Position numbers and translations under genes: made by a program. Under the pieces are notes generated by a model that worked only from the letters and a program-made list of their open reading frames with translations, was not told where the DNA came from and did not search any database. From Corynebacterium kalinowskii (GTDB taxonomy: Bacteria; Actinomycetota; Actinomycetes; Mycobacteriales; Mycobacteriaceae), in NCBI RefSeq assembly GCF_009734385.1, contig NZ_CP046452.1:372001-436000 (forward strand): a stretch of DNA of 64,000 nucleotides. Reading direction: 5' to 3'. Of the stretch, positions 61,907-64,000 are shown in pieces. Within the stretch, counting starts at the first letter, position 1, and each line of letters starts with the position of its first letter.

Positions 61907-64000
61907 CTAGCGGAACAGCTGCTGCTTCAGCTGAGCGTACTGAACAGGGAAGTAGGTACGCAGAACGTATTCGAGGCCGCCGAAGATGCCGACTGCGCCA
62001 AGAATCAGAGCCAGGATGCTGGAGCTGGAACCGGTGGAACTGGAGCTAGAACCGGAATCCTTGCCTGGCTCTTCCGGCTTGGATGGTGCACCGAAGCTGA
62101 AGCCGACCTTGATTGGGTCGTGGTCGGAGGAACGGAAAACGTCTGGAGCGTAGAAGTCCACGGCGTTGTAGTTGCGGCGGGAGTATTCAAAAGCGACGGA
62201 TTCGTCGGCATTGATGTCCCAGACCTTGGCGTCCTTGATCAGGGCATTAGCTGCTTCATTGGCCAGGACGTGGTCCAGGGAACCGAGGCGGCCGCCGAAC
62301 TGGTAGGACTCAGATCCGCCGTCGATAAGCGTGAAGCCGCCGTCGACCAGGGTGGTGACCGCGGTTTCCTTGGCGTAGGAGTTCAGGTCACCCATGATGA
62401 AGACTGGCTTGTCAGCCCACTTTGTCTGGGCAGCAAGTTCGCGCAAGACGGCCTTGGACTGCTCGACGCGCAGGTTAGCGTTTGCGCCCTGGCCATCGCC
62501 CATGTCCGCGTCGCCGTGAGCGACAGAGCCCTTGGACTTGAAGTGGTTAACGATCGCTACGAAAGTCTGGGAATCGTCGGCGACCGAGGCGAATTCCTGG
62601 GCTAGTGGCTGGCGGGCAACACCGGTGAATTCGGCAGCATCGAAGATGATGGAGTCACCGACAGGCTTGACCTTGTCCTTGTCGTAGATGAACGCGGTGC
62701 GGATGAAGTCCTCGCTGCCCGGCAGCTTGGCTGGGGACTTGACGAACTCCCAGTTGCCGCCAGCTGCGTTGAGCTCGAAGACGAGGGTAGCCAGTGCTTC
62801 GTCGCGTCGGGAAGGATCGCCGGTGACGGTCGCGGTGTTCTCAATCTCCTCGAGGCCGAGTACAGAAACGTTCAGCTTGTTGATCGCCGCCACGATCTTT
62901 GCCTGCTGATCCTTAAAAGCAGCGGTGGAGTAAGCGCCACGGACGTTGCAGTAATTGGTGCTGATTGGGTTGCCGTCCTTGTCGGTGTAGAACTGGCAGC
63001 CTGCCTCGTCCTCGCCGAGGGAGGTGAAGTAGTTCAACACGTTGAAGGAAGCGATGGAGAAGTCGCCCTGAACGGTGTCAGGAACGTCCAGCACGGACGC
63101 GCGGGAATCGGTCCAGGTGATCGGGAGTTCTGCCGCGGCGGTTGCGCCGGTGACTGGCGCGGTTGGCTGGTAGCCCCAGGCGCCGTAGCGCTGGTCGAAC
63201 ACTACTGGGTGCTGGAAGGTAACACCGTCGCCGGTGCGCAGGGACTTGATGGTGCCTGCCTGCGAGATGTACGGCAGCGGGGTTTCCTTGTCGGTTTTCA
63301 TGTAGTTGGCGCTGCGGCCGTCGTCGAGCGCGACTACCTCGGCTGCCTGGCGAGCCATCTCACGCTGTACTTCAGAATTTGGGTCAGTAGACGGCTCGAA
63401 CAGGTCGGTAGCCTGCTTGTATGCCTCTGCGCCGGCGGCAAGGTCGACGCTGCCAAAGGTGTTGAGGTTGTAGTTGTTGGTGACGGTGTATGCGCCCTTT
63501 GGCAGGACCAACATGCCTTCGTAGGCCTCGCGCAGTGCTGGGTCGGCTGGCATGGTGTCAATTTCGACCGGTTTGATAGCCTCGCCACAGTCGGTGGCTT
63601 CTGCGACAGTGACGTTCTTGAGCTGGGTCAGCGACTTGCCTGCGTCGCCAAATTCTGCCACCAGGCCCGAGACCTCCACGCAAGCGCCTACGGCTGGTAC
63701 TACCGTGTCGCGACCTTGGTAAGCAAAGATGCCGTCCGAAGCTTCGCCTGCCTGCTTTGCGACGCCAGTTCCTCCGGTTTGCAGGTAGAAACCGTTAAAG
63801 CCACCTTCTGGGTATGCAGCTGTGACGAAGCCCTTGGTCGTTACCGTCTGATCAACCATGGTGGAGGTGTCGCCGGTGCCCTGGATCTCGGCGATGGTCA
63901 CGTTGCCTGGTGACGGTTCCGGCGTTGGGGTCGGGGTTGGTTCGGTCGTTGCCTGGCCCGAACCCTTTGGGGTAGGGGCTGCAATAGTGAAGTCTGCGGC
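61907..64000 (-). CDS. Secreted ExeM/NucH-family endonuclease, 5' end outside window
   Basis: Open from 64000 in frame to the stop at 61907, about 698 codons visible. The window-edge part holds a Thr/Pro linker (TTEPTPTPTPEPSPG), so the GTG at 63901 is internal, not the start. Next is an OB-fold-like domain (VTIAEIQGTGDTSTMVDQTV, VPAVGACVEVSGLV). An endonuclease/exonuclease/phosphatase domain follows with SIASFNVLNYFTS, VLGLEEIENTAT, AIVNHFKSKGS, IMGDLNSYAKE, GSLDHVLANEA and FRSSDHDPIKVGFSF. The C-terminus has a Ser-rich linker and one membrane helix (ILALILGAVGIFGGLEYVL), so it is cell-surface anchored. Expected to degrade extracellular DNA and release nucleotides or phosphate. Confidence 0.92.
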   Translation of the reverse strand, partial: AADFTIAAPTPKGSGQATTEPTPTPTPEPSPGNVTIAEIQGTGDTSTMVDQTVTTKGFVTAAYPEGGFNGFYLQTGGTGVAKQAGEASDGIFAYQGRDTVVPAVGACVEVSGLVAEFGDAGKSLTQLKNVTVAEATDCGEAIKPVEIDTMPADPALREAYEGMLVLPKGAYTVTNNYNLNTFGSVDLAAGAEAYKQATDLFEPSTDPNSEVQREMARQAAEVVALDDGRSANYMKTDKETPLPYISQAGTIKSLRTGDGVTFQHPVVFDQRYGAWGYQPTAPVTGATAAAELPITWTDSRASVLDVPDTVQGDFSIASFNVLNYFTSLGEDEAGCQFYTDKDGNPISTNYCNVRGAYSTAAFKDQQAKIVAAINKLNVSVLGLEEIENTATVTGDPSRRDEALATLVFELNAAGGNWEFVKSPAKLPGSEDFIRTAFIYDKDKVKPVGDSIIFDAAEFTGVARQPLAQEFASVADDSQTFVAIVNHFKSKGSVAHGDADMGDGQGANANLRVEQSKAVLRELAAQTKWADKPVFIMGDLNSYAKETAVTTLVDGGFTLIDGGSESYQFGGRLGSLDHVLANEAANALIKDAKVWDINADESVAFEYSRRNYNAVDFYAPDVFRSSDHDPIKVGFSFGAPSKPEEPGKDSGSSSSSTGSSSSILALILGAVGIFGGLEYVLRTYFPVQYAQLKQQLFR

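Noticed and set aside
63901..63903. GTG as start of the nuclease gene
   Set aside because: The frame stays open to the window edge through a Thr/Pro linker, and the protein would lack its signal peptide; the gene is truncated by the window.
1..64000. CRISPR arrays, prophage, insertion sequences, rRNA operons, biosynthetic clusters
   Set aside because: No regularly spaced repeats, transposase or phage genes, or rRNA signatures were seen.

Overview
The window is a chromosomal segment of a Corynebacterium. The evidence is a meso-diaminopimelate dehydrogenase (ddh), a ThrE exporter, a mycothiol-type peroxidase, an LpqE lipoprotein, CarD, an IpsA-like LacI regulator and moderately high GC. Gene order also follows known actinobacterial blocks: ftsH-folEPBK, clpC-mutY-carbonic anhydrase-disA-radA-lpqE-carD-ispDF-cysS-rlmB, and phoRS-HIT-purD-purB-purC-ptrB. 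Species cannot be fixed from the sequence alone. No prophage, insertion sequence, CRISPR array or rRNA is visible. One tRNA (Thr, UGU) is present.

Layout. 1-6.8 kb: the end of hpt, then ftsH and the folate genes folE-folP-folB-folK with three small trailing genes, largely overlapping or closely spaced. 6.8-20.1 kb: an accessory block holding PhoX, an NsrR-like regulator with flavohaemoprotein Hmp, lysS, a PTS permease with its BglG-type antiterminator, a decayed metallophosphoesterase, PhoD and two small envelope or secreted proteins. 20.3-33.5 kb: the conserved proteostasis, DNA repair and isoprenoid block (clpC to rlmB). 33.5-41.7 kb: a zinc ABC transporter with a Zur-like operator, IpsA, the trehalose genes otsA and otsB with a lipoprotein between them, a lysine-rich protein and thrE. 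41.8-47.6 kb: tRNA-Thr abutting an acetyltransferase, pyruvate:quinone oxidoreductase, ddh, an MFS transporter and a MerR-TipAS regulator. 47.7-64 kb: PhoR-PhoS, a hydrolase, HIT protein, purD, the potassium uptake pair, purB, purC, oligopeptidase B, dctA, a deacetylase-like protein, peroxidase, and a secreted nuclease cut by the window edge.

How parts work together. PhoR-PhoS sits in the same window as PhoX and PhoD, and an actinobacterial-type PHO box (two units exactly 11 bp apart) lies upstream of phoX, so phosphate starvation may link distant parts of the window. The PTS gene carries a textbook RAT/terminator switch in its leader, and the matching antiterminator is the next gene downstream. 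Many genes have a TANNNT -10 box ending 6-8 nt before the start codon, so leaderless transcription appears common.

Functions were assigned by reading motifs and from memory of the families. No database search was run. Start codons are choices based on ribosome binding sites, -10 boxes and family N-termini, and are flagged where uncertain.
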